Source: Dongia_B sp035539075 (lineage in GTDB: Bacteria; Pseudomonadota; Alphaproteobacteria; Dongiales; Dongiaceae). From it: a DNA stretch of 64,000 nt. Every line of letters starts with the position of its first letter. Position 1 is the stretch's first letter. Both the position numbers and the translations under genes were made by a program. The notes under the pieces were generated by a model. That model saw nothing but the letters and a program-made list of their open reading frames with translations. It did no database searches and had not been told where the DNA came from. The stretch is from positions 1 through 64,000 of the forward strand of contig DATLJB010000221.1 of NCBI GenBank assembly GCA_035539075.1, given 5' to 3'. Below are positions 43,898 to 51,793 of this stretch, one piece after another.

Positions 43898-44962
43898 ATG
43901 GCTAGGAAATCAACGGAAAAAGCCAATACTGGGACGAAACGAGCGTCGCAAAGCACCGGGTCCGGGCTTGGCGCATTCCCGTCATCTATCCCCGGCGCCA
44001 GTGCCTGGCGGCTTGTCGAACCCCGGATCGGCTTCCTGCTGGTGCCGCAATTCTCCATGCTGGAACTGTTTTGTGCGCTGGAACCCCTGCGCATCGCCAA
44101 CCGCCTCGGCGGGCTGAACTTCTCCTGGAGCTTTCTGTCTCTGGATGGGGAGCCGGTCTCGGCCAGCAACGGCATTCCCGTCGCCGCCAGCAATTCACTG
44201 GCCGCTGTCCATGATTTGCCCATCCTGTTCGTCATGGCGAGCTTCGAACCGGAAGCCGCCATCCGTCGCCGGGACCAGGCGAAGCTGCGTGATCTCGCCC
44301 GGCACGGCACGCTGCTCGGCGGCATCGATACCGGGCCGTTCATCCTGGCACGCGCCGGTTTGCTGCGGGATCGTCGCGCCACCTTGCACTGGGAAAGCAT
44401 TGCCGCCTTCAGCGAGGAATTCCCCGATATCGTCACCAGCGCGCATGTCTTCGAACTGGACCGCGACCGGCTGACCTGTCCCGGGGGAACCGCGCCGATC
44501 GACATGATGCTGCATCTGATAGCCCTGCGGGCGGGTGAGGCGCTGGCTAATGCTGTCGCCGAGCAGATCGTGCATCCGCGCATCCGGCCGGGCCATGATC
44601 CCCAGCGCATGACGCCGGGCGAGCGCTATCAGTTCGACAACCCCTCTATCGGCCGCGCGATCACGGCCATGGAAGACAATCTCGATGAACCGCTGAGCCT
44701 GGCGGAGCTGGCGAAAGCGAGCCGGATTTCCCAACGACAGCTGGAACGGCTGTTTCGCGAGCAGATGAAGACCACGGCAAAGGCCTTCTATGTGCGGCTG
44801 CGGCTGGAGCGCGCGCGTCAGTTGCTGGCCGATAGCGGTCGGCCGGTCGGCGAGATCGCCCTGGCAACCGGCTTTGCCAGCAGGGCCCATTTCAGCCGTG
44901 CTTATTTGCGTGCTTTCGGAACCGCCCCGGGGCAACGCCGCCGTTCCCGAATGGAGGCATAA
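43898..44962 (+). CDS. GlxA-type AraC-family regulator with DJ-1/PfpI-like domain
   Basis: A 354-residue regulator. After a basic leader it has a DJ-1/PfpI-like sensor (about 40-215; EPRIGFLLVPQFSMLELFCALEPLRIANRL) and a C-terminal AraC HTH pair (about 245-345; LSLAELAKASRISQRQLERLF, EIALATGFASRAHFSRAYLRAFG). Homologues such as GbdR respond to betaine compounds, which fits the glycine betaine produced by TmpAB. It lies divergent from tmpA with phased repeats between them. The ligand is inferred. Confidence 0.87.
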   Translation: MARKSTEKANTGTKRASQSTGSGLGAFPSSIPGASAWRLVEPRIGFLLVPQFSMLELFCALEPLRIANRLGGLNFSWSFLSLDGEPVSASNGIPVAASNSLAAVHDLPILFVMASFEPEAAIRRRDQAKLRDLARHGTLLGGIDTGPFILARAGLLRDRRATLHWESIAAFSEEFPDIVTSAHVFELDRDRLTCPGGTAPIDMMLHLIALRAGEALANAVAEQIVHPRIRPGHDPQRMTPGERYQFDNPSIGRAITAMEDNLDEPLSLAELAKASRISQRQLERLFREQMKTTAKAFYVRLRLERARQLLADSGRPVGEIALATGFASRAHFSRAYLRAFGTAPGQRRRSRMEA

Positions 44963-44989
44963 ACGGCGATGATGTGGAGGCGCGGCCGG

Positions 44990-46456
44990 TCAGACGCTCG
45001 CCGACGCCTTTGCCGGCGGATTTGTGACGTGTTCGAATGAAGCCTGCTGATAGATCTGCGCCGCCAATTGCTCGCAGCTGCGTCGGATATCGGGTACGGC
45101 AATGATCTCCCAGAAGGTGCCCTTGGTAATCGGCCCGATCGCGTAGAGATCCTCGCTGATATCGCCATTGGCGGTGATGACGGCACCGGTGATATCGGTA
45201 TCGATGCTAAGCCTTAGCTGATCCGGTCGGATATGCCCGTCGGCGAGGAGCTGCCGGACGAGCGGCCGGTCAAGCTTGGTGAAATCGCCCTGCAGGCCGG
45301 AACAGTCGATGACACGTTCGACGGTGATTTTGCCGGTATGTCCGGACTTCTGCGCCAGCTCGACTTCCACCAGGCCAATGCAAGGATTGATCTGCCCCAG
45401 CCGCGCCGGCGTGATGGTGAGCTGGCCACGGCGAATCGCATCCTCAATCCGCGCATGGATGCGGGGCGCGGCGCGATGCCGATGCACGTCCCACCACGGG
45501 CGCAGGTGGCGCAGGAAGCGCCGCCGCTCAGCCATCGGCATATCGAGCCAGAGACGTTGCGTATGCGGCCGCAGGCCGTCGATGACCGCGCGCCAATCGA
45601 CGCCGACCTGTCTTGCTTCCCGAATCGTGGTCCGGATCTCGCGCAGCAATTTGGAGAGTGTCCGTACCTGCGGCGGGGCAGCAAAGTGCCAGGGCTGGGC
45701 AACCGCGCCATGCATGCGCGGCAACAAGCCGCGGCGCGAGATGGCATGGATGGGCCCGTGATGCCCGGCGTCGAGCAGGGAGATGACTGTGTCCACCATG
45801 GTCAACCCGGTACCGATCAGCAGCACCGGCGCCTGCGGGTCGAGTTTATCAAGCGCCGTCGGGTCCCAGGGGTCCTTGAAAATGCCGGGCTGGCCGCGCG
45901 CCGGCGGAAAGTTGCCGATTGCCAGCACGGCACAATCAACCGAGAGCCGCCGGCCGACCGCCAGTTCCACATCCCAGCCATGGGCCGACGTGCCGTCGGC
46001 CTCGTTCTGGCGGCGGTGCAAGGCGACCGCCTCGTCACTCACCAGAAAGACGTTGCTGTCATTGCCTTGGCGCCAGATCCCGTCGCCAAGGAGTTGCTGG
46101 ATGTAACGGCCATAAAGTCCGCGTGGCACGAAACTGTTCGGGCCCGGCTGCTCCTGCGAGCCGTCCGCCAGATCCGGCGGCAAATCGCGGAGCCATTGTA
46201 CGAAATGCTCCGGCCGGTCGGCAAAAGCACTCATATTGCTGGCGCGTACGTTCAGCAGATGGTTTGAATTGCCGGTCGAATAGGCCAGGCCGAGACCGAA
46301 ATGCGGGTTCTTCTCGATCAACAGCACGCGGTCTTCCGGCCCGCAACGTTTCAGCAGATGCAATGTCAGCAGGGCACCGCTGAAGCCGGCGCCGATAATG
46401 GCGACGGTCCGTCCGGGCGATTCCGCCGCCATGGCTTTTCTCAAGGTCGTTGGCAT
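44990..46456 (-). CDS. FAD/NAD(P)-binding oxidoreductase-like protein
   Basis: A 488-residue protein with an N-terminal FAD-binding motif TVAIIGAGFSGALLTLHLLK and the NAD_binding_9-type pattern YSTGNSNHLLNVRASNMSAF, VPRGLYGRYIQ, and a second nucleotide site PVLLIGTGLTMVDTVISLLD. This uncharacterised family (FAD/NAD(P)-binding protein) has been linked to hydroxylation-type chemistry. GGGAG lies 5 nt before the ATG at 46456. It follows a TauD-like gene by 40 bp on the same strand, so the two form an operon. The reaction is unknown. Confidence 0.82.
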   Translation of the reverse strand: MPTTLRKAMAAESPGRTVAIIGAGFSGALLTLHLLKRCGPEDRVLLIEKNPHFGLGLAYSTGNSNHLLNVRASNMSAFADRPEHFVQWLRDLPPDLADGSQEQPGPNSFVPRGLYGRYIQQLLGDGIWRQGNDSNVFLVSDEAVALHRRQNEADGTSAHGWDVELAVGRRLSVDCAVLAIGNFPPARGQPGIFKDPWDPTALDKLDPQAPVLLIGTGLTMVDTVISLLDAGHHGPIHAISRRGLLPRMHGAVAQPWHFAAPPQVRTLSKLLREIRTTIREARQVGVDWRAVIDGLRPHTQRLWLDMPMAERRRFLRHLRPWWDVHRHRAAPRIHARIEDAIRRGQLTITPARLGQINPCIGLVEVELAQKSGHTGKITVERVIDCSGLQGDFTKLDRPLVRQLLADGHIRPDQLRLSIDTDITGAVITANGDISEDLYAIGPITKGTFWEIIAVPDIRRSCEQLAAQIYQQASFEHVTNPPAKASASV

Positions 46457-46496
46457 GGAGACTCCCATGATGCAGTCACGGCAGGATGTCCGGCGG

Positions 46497-47351
46497 TCAG
46501 AAGGGCTTGTCGCCGATGATGGTGGCGCGATGCATGACGCGCCGGTGGGGCATATAGTCGGCCAGGGCATAATGCTGGGTGCTGCGATTATCCCAAAAGG
46601 CGATATCGTTTTCGCGCCATTGCCAGCGAATGGTGAATTCCGGTTTGGCGGCATGGGCAAATAGAACCGCCAACACCGCCTCGCTTTCCGCCCTGCTCAG
46701 TTGATCGATCGCGGTGGTGAAGCCGGCGTTGACGAACAATCCTTTCCGGCCGGTGACCGGGTGAGTGCGGATGACGGGATGGCTGACCGGCTTGTGGCTG
46801 GCGCGGGTCGCCTGCCAGCGGGCATCGTCTTCCGGCGTATTGCCGTAGCGGCTGCGCGGAAAAGACTTTTCAAAATCGTGGCTGGCAGTGAGACCGTCGA
46901 GGAACTGACGAAACGCGGGCGAGAGCGCCTCATAGGCCGCGATGGAATTCGACCAGGTCGTATCGCCGCCCAAAGGCGGCAATTGCCGGGCATAGAGCAG
47001 GGCACCAAGCGGCGGCGTTTCGATGAAGGTGACATCGGTATGCCAGACATCATTGTCCGGCGGATTGGTCTGATCGGTGTCGAGGACGATGATCTCCTCG
47101 ACCTCCGGCACCGTCGGATAGATGGGATGGATATGCAGCTTGCCGAAGCGGGCGGCGAAATCTCGCTGCTGCGCAGCCGTCAGATGCTGGTCCCGGAAAA
47201 AGATCACCTGGTGGTTCAAGAGGGCGAATTCGATTTCGGCGATGGCTCCGCCATCGAGTGGCGCGGCGAGATCGATGCCGCCGATCACCGCGCCGATGGT
47301 CGGACTGAGCGGTGTCACCGTGAGATGGCCGATCTTGCTGCGAGTGCTCAT
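46497..47351 (-). CDS. TauD/TfdA-family 2-oxoglutarate dioxygenase
   Basis: A 284-residue Fe(II)/2-oxoglutarate enzyme. IGAVIGGIDLAAPLD and NHQVIFFRDQHLTAAQQRDF are typical for TauD; the iron site is VWHTDVTF (His-x-Asp) with the distal His in NRSTQHYALADY, and FEIRWQWRENDIAFWDNR-like sequence near the end completes it (seen as FTIRWQWRENDIAFWDNR). It probably hydroxylates a sulfonate such as taurine or a related compound. No tauABC transporter is adjacent. GGGAG precedes the ATG at 47351; a 17-bp palindrome lies upstream. Operon with an FAD-binding protein. Confidence 0.86.
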   Translation of the reverse strand: MSTRSKIGHLTVTPLSPTIGAVIGGIDLAAPLDGGAIAEIEFALLNHQVIFFRDQHLTAAQQRDFAARFGKLHIHPIYPTVPEVEEIIVLDTDQTNPPDNDVWHTDVTFIETPPLGALLYARQLPPLGGDTTWSNSIAAYEALSPAFRQFLDGLTASHDFEKSFPRSRYGNTPEDDARWQATRASHKPVSHPVIRTHPVTGRKGLFVNAGFTTAIDQLSRAESEAVLAVLFAHAAKPEFTIRWQWRENDIAFWDNRSTQHYALADYMPHRRVMHRATIIGDKPF

Positions 47352-47419
47352 CTTAAACTCCCGTCTTTGCAGAGATTCGCGGTAAGGCCGTGAAACCCGG
47401 TCGTTCAGGAGCATAAATC

Positions 47420-47436
47420 TCTACTATTTTAGTAGA
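47420..47436. promoter_or_regulatory. 17-bp palindrome upstream of the TauD-like gene
   Basis: TCTACTA-TTT-TAGTAGA has perfect 7-bp arms and lies 69 bp upstream of the ATG. It is AT-rich and short-looped, as expected for an operator of a dimeric regulator. The regulator is unknown. Confidence 0.5.
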
Positions 47437-47499
47437 CAAATGAAAAATGCCTATGCCGGCACGAGTTTTCCTCGCTTCTCGGCAAAGTGCCCCGGGAGG

Positions 47500-48174
47500 T
47501 CAGGCGCTGAGGTTTTTCGGTTTGAAGAGCGGAGCGCCGAGGGCGGAAAGTCCCAGCAGGATGAGCACTGCCCCGCCGTGCCAGATCATGATCATCATCG
47601 ACGTATCAAGATCATGGAGGAGCGACAAGCCGGTGGCGGCAAAGGCCGCAGTAGACAACATCCCCAATACCAGCGTGGGGCCGGGGCGGATCCAGGCGGC
47701 ATGCCGGACCATGAAATACAGCACCAGGCTCAAGGGCAGACTGATCGCGACGATCCAGCTGAAGCAATCAACACTGTGCCCCAGGCTCAGCCCGCTGGGG
47801 CCAAGCCGTATCCAGTCGCTGAAACAACCGTAACCCGCGGCGGCGAACCAGAGAACGACGCCAGGGATGGGAAGCAAGGCCCAATATCTGGAGCGCCCCG
47901 GAATGCTGATCAGGAAGACGGCCATGGCGGCGAGGATACCGGTCAGGATCGTCGCCGCGAGCAACAGCGAATAATTCATGGTCTTCAGCAGCGGCATCAG
48001 ATCGGGCCGCACGCCGCCATGCAGTATGACGGCTATCCCATTGACAGCCAAAGCGATAGCGACCCAAGCTACGGTGCGCCAGAAGGGCGCCGCCAGCCGA
48101 TGGACAGGCTTCAGATCCGCCGTCAGATCGGCGATCAGTTTGTCGGCCTGATCTGTCATGTGCTCTTCCGTCAT
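47500..48174 (-). CDS. nrsF: NrsF/DUF1109-family anti-sigma factor
   Basis: A 224-residue inner membrane protein with six predicted helices after a cytosolic N-terminus. NRSF/DUF1109 proteins hold ECF sigma factors inactive at the membrane (NrsF/OsrA in Caulobacter). Here it overlaps the sigma gene by 4 bp (ATGA), the expected pairing. Two conserved Cys (in GCFSDWIRLGPS and DCFSW) are in or near the membrane and could take part in metal or redox sensing, as proposed for Caulobacter. The bufferin operon on the other strand is the likely target. Confidence 0.9.
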   Translation of the reverse strand: MTEEHMTDQADKLIADLTADLKPVHRLAAPFWRTVAWVAIALAVNGIAVILHGGVRPDLMPLLKTMNYSLLLAATILTGILAAMAVFLISIPGRSRYWALLPIPGVVLWFAAAGYGCFSDWIRLGPSGLSLGHSVDCFSWIVAISLPLSLVLYFMVRHAAWIRPGPTLVLGMLSTAAFAATGLSLLHDLDTSMMIMIWHGGAVLILLGLSALGAPLFKPKNLSA

Positions 48175-48776
48175 TCGTTCCGGTCCGCTTCGCTCTGTTC
48201 CTTGCCCAGCAGTTGGCGCAGGGCCTTGACGGCTCGATGGACCGATAATTTCACTGCCCCTTCGCTTTGTCCCGTCCTGGCGGCCGCCTCGCGCAGTGAC
48301 AATCCCTGGACCTTGACGAGGCCGATCGCCTGGCGCTGGCCCGGGGGCAATTGCTCGATGGCGCGACGCACCGCCCGCATGTCGAGGGACACCTCGCTTG
48401 TCATATTCGCGTCATCCGCGGCAAAGGTTTCATTGGCATCTTCCGGCAGCGGGGCTTCTCGCGCCCGCTGGCGATAGAGGCGGCGCAGCCGGTCGGCGAT
48501 GCGTCGTTCGGCGATCACGCTGACCCAGGGCTGCAGCGGCCGCTGGGGATCGTAAGTATGGCGGATTGCATGAATTGACAAAAAAATATCCTGGACAGTG
48601 TCCTCGACGTCCTGGGGGCGTGCCAGACGACGGGCAGCCAGGCGCCGCAGATAGGGAAGCAAGCCCTGAAGCAATGCCGCATAGGCGGTTCGGTCGCCAT
48701 TTTGGGCAAGCACCAGCAAGCCTGCCAATTCGGCCCAGGCACCGGAAATTTCACCAGTCTCGGGTTGCTCCAGCAC
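48171..48776 (-). CDS. ECF-type RNA polymerase sigma factor (SigF-like)
   Basis: A sigma-70-family factor of about 201 residues. Region 2: ARPQDVEDTVQDIFLSIHAI followed by PLQPWVSVIAERRIADRLRR; region 4: LPPGQRQAIGLVKVQGLSLR, with GQSEGAVKLSVHRAVKALRQ. The true start is uncertain: a GTG at 48776 gives a normal length, while the longest frame would run to 49253 and overlap the bufA1 promoter. It is co-transcribed with its anti-sigma (NrsF) and divergent from the bufferin operon, matching the Caulobacter sigF layout. Confidence 0.85.
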   Translation of the reverse strand: MLEQPETGEISGAWAELAGLLVLAQNGDRTAYAALLQGLLPYLRRLAARRLARPQDVEDTVQDIFLSIHAIRHTYDPQRPLQPWVSVIAERRIADRLRRLYRQRAREAPLPEDANETFAADDANMTSEVSLDMRAVRRAIEQLPPGQRQAIGLVKVQGLSLREAAARTGQSEGAVKLSVHRAVKALRQLLGKEQSEADRNE

Positions 48777-48991
48777 TGTCTCTTGCCGTTCCGATTCGAT
48801 TGCGCACCGCGACGCAGCGTCACTCAGGGATACCCTAGAGGGCGTCGGCGCCAAGGGAAAGCTGATTTGCGGAACGGAAAAATACAGGAAATATTGCCGG
48901 CGCCGGGCAATCAGGTCACGGATTTCATTCGGATAAGCACCGGCCTTGTTGGAAATTGCGATGCCCTGGAGCGAAAAAATGGTGACCGCGT

Positions 48992-49017
48992 GTAACCAGA
49001 GTTGCAAAGTCATCGAA
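48992..49017 (+). promoter_or_regulatory. SigF-type ECF promoter upstream of bufA1
   Basis: GTAACC (48992-48997), exactly 16 nt, then CGAA (49014-49017). This equals the consensus GTAACC-N16-CGAA I recall for SigF-controlled genes of Caulobacter. It reads toward bufA1, whose ATG is 73 bp further. A weaker reverse-strand relative (TCCAAC-N16-CGAA) lies at 48928-48953 and could serve the sigma gene. Confidence 0.75.
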
Positions 49018-49089
49018 TAACACGGCGTAGGTTGATCGGCAGGGGTATGCGCCCCGAGCCATCGGTTCGAATGATAAAGGGAGTTACCT

Positions 49090-49386
49090 ATGAACAAGAG
49101 CATGATCGCCGCCTCGGTCCTCGGCGCCGCACTCAGCCTCGGCACGGTCGGCCTGGCCACGGCGCCAGCAGCCTCGGCGGATGACCAGGAGAAATGCTTT
49201 GGCATTGCGAAGGCCGGCGAGAATGCCTGTTCCGCCGCCAGCAATGCCGGCACCCATTCCTGCGCCGGTCATTCGACCGTCGATTATTCAGGTGCCGATT
49301 GGAAGCTGGTACCGGCCGGCACCTGTGAGAAGATGGGCGGCCAAAAGCAGGCCTTCGAAGGTATGGGCAAGCCGACCTCGATGTGA
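49090..49386 (+). CDS. bufA1: BufA1-family bufferin precursor peptide
   Basis: A 98-residue DUF2282-type peptide. Signal peptide about 1-30 (ending ASA-DD). The mature part carries four Cys (36, 47, 58 and 79) in the typical order: KCFGIAKAGENAC, then SCAGHS, then WKLVPAGTC. In characterised bufferins the BufB/BufC enzymes turn Cys residues into thiooxazole groups that bind copper. GGGAG precedes the ATG. First gene of bufA1-bufB-bufC-doxX, behind a SigF-type promoter. Role in copper (or other metal) protection in the periplasm is by family; not tested here. Confidence 0.93.
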   Translation: MNKSMIAASVLGAALSLGTVGLATAPAASADDQEKCFGIAKAGENACSAASNAGTHSCAGHSTVDYSGADWKLVPAGTCEKMGGQKQAFEGMGKPTSM

Positions 49387-49424
49387 TCGGCCCAATCTGC
49401 TTTCCATATTGAGATCGCATCGTC

Positions 49425-50345
49425 ATGTCGTCCCTTGAATGCGACATGCCAGCGGTGGAATCCGCGGCCCGGTCATATTCACGCGCAGCGATCGGGCTGC
49501 GGAACCCGCATCTTCCGGAGATTGTCGAAGCTCAGTCGGGCCTGACCTGGCTGGAGATTCATAGCGAGAACTATCTGCTGCCGCCAACTGCGCCGCGGTC
49601 GCTGGCCCTGGAACGCGTGCGAAATGATCTTGCGCTGAGCTGCCATGGCGTCGGCCTTTCGCTCTGTTCCGCGGAGGGGCTTGACCACACCCATCTGCAG
49701 GATCTGCGCCGTCTCTATGATCGACTGCAGCCGTTCATCGTTTCCGAACATCTGGCCTGGAGCGCCACGGACGGGCGCTACTATAACGACCTTCTGCCGG
49801 TGCCTTATAGCGATGAAGCGCTCGATATCGCTTGCCGCAATATCGACCAGGCACAGCAGGCATTGGGGCGCCGGCTGCTGATCGAAAACCCGTCGCGCTA
49901 TATCGACCTGCCGGGCAGCAGCTGGTCCGAACCGGCTTTCCTGGCCGAGATCACCAGGCGCACCGGCTGCGGCCTGCTGTTCGACGTCAATAATCTCCAT
50001 GTCAGCGCGCATAATTTGGGCTTCGACGCCGCCGATTATCTTTCGGATCTGCCGATCCAGGCCATCGGCCAGTTTCATGTTGCCGGCCATAGCCAACGCC
50101 GGCTGATGGCGCCCGATGGGCGGGAAGATGTCCTGCTGATCGATGATCATGGCAGCGCCGTTCCCAATGAGGTCTGGCGGCTGCTTGAGACCATGCTGGC
50201 GGCGACCGGTCCCCTGCCGGTATTGGTAGAGTGGGACAACCAGGTGCCGGCGCTTGCAGTTCTGTTGGCCGAGGCGGCTAAAGCCCAGGAATTCATTGAT
50301 GCTTGCGCCATGTGCCGCGCGGAATCGTCGGGCCATGCTGCGTGA
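49425..50345 (+). CDS. bufB: MNIO-family bufferin-modifying enzyme
   Basis: A 306-residue DUF692 protein of the multinuclear non-haem iron oxidase family (TIM barrel). Metal ligands appear in LEIHSENYL, ISCHGVGLSL-like segment (LSCHGVGLSLCS), SEHLAW, LIENPSRY, LLFDVNNLHVSAHN, QFHVAGHS and VEWDN. It probably oxidises Cys of the bufA1 product in the cytosol, together with BufC. It starts 38 bp after bufA1 and overlaps bufC by 11 bp. ATG 49425 is used; an ATG seven codons later is possible. Confidence 0.92.
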   Translation: MSSLECDMPAVESAARSYSRAAIGLRNPHLPEIVEAQSGLTWLEIHSENYLLPPTAPRSLALERVRNDLALSCHGVGLSLCSAEGLDHTHLQDLRRLYDRLQPFIVSEHLAWSATDGRYYNDLLPVPYSDEALDIACRNIDQAQQALGRRLLIENPSRYIDLPGSSWSEPAFLAEITRRTGCGLLFDVNNLHVSAHNLGFDAADYLSDLPIQAIGQFHVAGHSQRRLMAPDGREDVLLIDDHGSAVPNEVWRLLETMLAATGPLPVLVEWDNQVPALAVLLAEAAKAQEFIDACAMCRAESSGHAA

Positions 50346-51105
50346 CTGGCAAAGCCGTTTTGTCGCGCAACTGCGCGCGCTGCCGAGTGCTCCGTTACCT
50401 GCGGATGGCTTCCTTGGTAGCCAGGCTCACCGCTTCGCCGTTTATCGCGACAATATGATCGGTTCCCTGGTCGAAGCACTGGGAGAGACTTTTCCGGTCA
50501 CGCGGCAATTGGTCGGCGGCAGATTTTTCGACCCGGTCGCTGCGGATTTTGTGCGCCGGGACCCGCCAACCGCACCGCGGCTATCCCGCTATGGCGGCCG
50601 CTTCCCCGGCTTTTTGGGCGAGCTGCCGCAGTTGCGCGATCTCGCCTATGCCGTAGATGTGGCACAGCTGGAATGGGCGCGGGTGGAGAGCTATTTCGCC
50701 GGTATCGCGGAGACGGTCCTGGAGCCCGACGCATTGCTGGCCCTGCCGCCGGAAGTCCTTCCGGCGCTGCGCTTGGTCGCCGTTCCAAGCTTGCGCGTCG
50801 TCTCGACAGCGACCTCATCGCAGAGCATCTGGCTCGCGCATCAAGGAAGAGAGCCGGCTTTCGGCGAGATCGACCCGTGGCGGCATGAGGCGGTGCGGTT
50901 GGTTTGTGCGGTGCAAGGTGTCAGGGCCGACCGGATCGCCCCTGCCCATGCAGTTTTCTTGCAGGGGCTGATGGCTGGGCAGGATCTGACCCAGGCATTT
51001 TCCGCGGCAGCGACCGTCGATCCAAATTTCGATTTGCAGGGGGCCTTGGTGGCGGAAATGCAGATCGGCAGCTTCGGCGCCATCGGTCTTCCTGCGGCGG
51101 GTTGA
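50335..51105 (+). CDS. bufC: DUF2063 bufferin-recognition protein
   Basis: A 256-residue DUF2063-family protein. The N-terminus carries the helical DNA-binding-like fold now seen as the precursor-recognition/partner module (MLRDWQSRFVAQLRALP, FAVYRDNMIGSLVEALGETFPV, FFDPVAADFVRRDPP). It typically works with DUF692/MNIO enzymes. Overlaps bufB by 11 bp, which suggests coupled translation. Cytosolic; together with BufB it should mature the bufA1 peptide before or during export. Confidence 0.9.
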   Translation: MLRDWQSRFVAQLRALPSAPLPADGFLGSQAHRFAVYRDNMIGSLVEALGETFPVTRQLVGGRFFDPVAADFVRRDPPTAPRLSRYGGRFPGFLGELPQLRDLAYAVDVAQLEWARVESYFAGIAETVLEPDALLALPPEVLPALRLVAVPSLRVVSTATSSQSIWLAHQGREPAFGEIDPWRHEAVRLVCAVQGVRADRIAPAHAVFLQGLMAGQDLTQAFSAAATVDPNFDLQGALVAEMQIGSFGAIGLPAAG

Positions 51106-51158
51106 TGCGGCACGCCGGCAGTTCTTTAAATGAGTTGCACTTTTCAAGGGATGCCACG

Positions 51159-51620
51159 ATGCCGACCGCGATCAACCGCGTGATCATTTTCGCCGATACG
51201 ATGCAACGGATCGGTGCGCCGATCGTCGACCTGTTGATCCGGATCGCCCTTTTTCGCGTCTTCTTCTGGTCGGGGCTCGTCAAAATTCACGACTGGGGCG
51301 CGACCCTGCAGCTCTTTCAATATGAGTATATGGTGCCGCTGCTGCCGCCGAATATTGCCGCTGTATTGGCGGCCGCTAGCGAGCTTGGCGCATCGAGCCT
51401 GATATTGATCGGCTTGTTCAGTCGATTGGCGGCCGTTCCGCTTCTCTGCCTGGCGATGGTCATTCAATTCGCCCTTGGCGCGGTCAATCCGGCATATAAT
51501 CAACTTGAGCACTATCTCTGGATGGTATTGCTTCTCAACGTCATCACCCGCGGTCCCGGCCTTCTGTCTGTCGACGGCGTTTTGCGGCAGCGTTACGCGC
51601 CATTGGCCAATCCCGTTTAG
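51159..51620 (+). CDS. DoxX-family membrane protein of the bufferin operon
   Basis: A 153-residue inner membrane protein with four predicted helices, matching DoxX (FFWSGLVKIHDWGATLQLF is typical). DoxX proteins frequently end bufferin operons. AAGGG precedes the ATG at 51159, 53 bp after bufC. A G/C-rich stem at 51638-51658 follows the gene but lacks a T-run. Role unknown; perhaps quinone-linked reduction or help in metal handling. Confidence 0.87.
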   Translation: MPTAINRVIIFADTMQRIGAPIVDLLIRIALFRVFFWSGLVKIHDWGATLQLFQYEYMVPLLPPNIAAVLAAASELGASSLILIGLFSRLAAVPLLCLAMVIQFALGAVNPAYNQLEHYLWMVLLLNVITRGPGLLSVDGVLRQRYAPLANPV

Positions 51621-51793
51621 AAGCGCGCAACGATTTTCGGCCGGCCTTGGGCCGGCTGGATCGGCCCTCAGGTGAGGTAAAATCTCTTGCCAGCCCCGGC
51701 AGAGACTGATTTGATTCAAGCCAGCAAGCAATATGGTCGCGATGCGGGTGGAATTCCGCGCTGACCATCGCGGCCGCGACTGGGGAGGATCGA

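Noticed and set aside
44990..46660. Longer N-terminus for the FAD-binding protein
   Set aside because: The upstream extension reads into the TauD-like gene on the same strand, and GGGAG directly precedes the ATG at 46456.
48777..49253. Longer N-terminus for the ECF sigma factor
   Set aside because: The extension would cross the SigF-type promoter and overlap bufA1, has no sigma homology, and makes the protein far too long.
51638..51658. GC-rich stem after the DoxX gene as a terminator
   Set aside because: The stem is good but no T-run follows on either strand, so it is not listed as a terminator.
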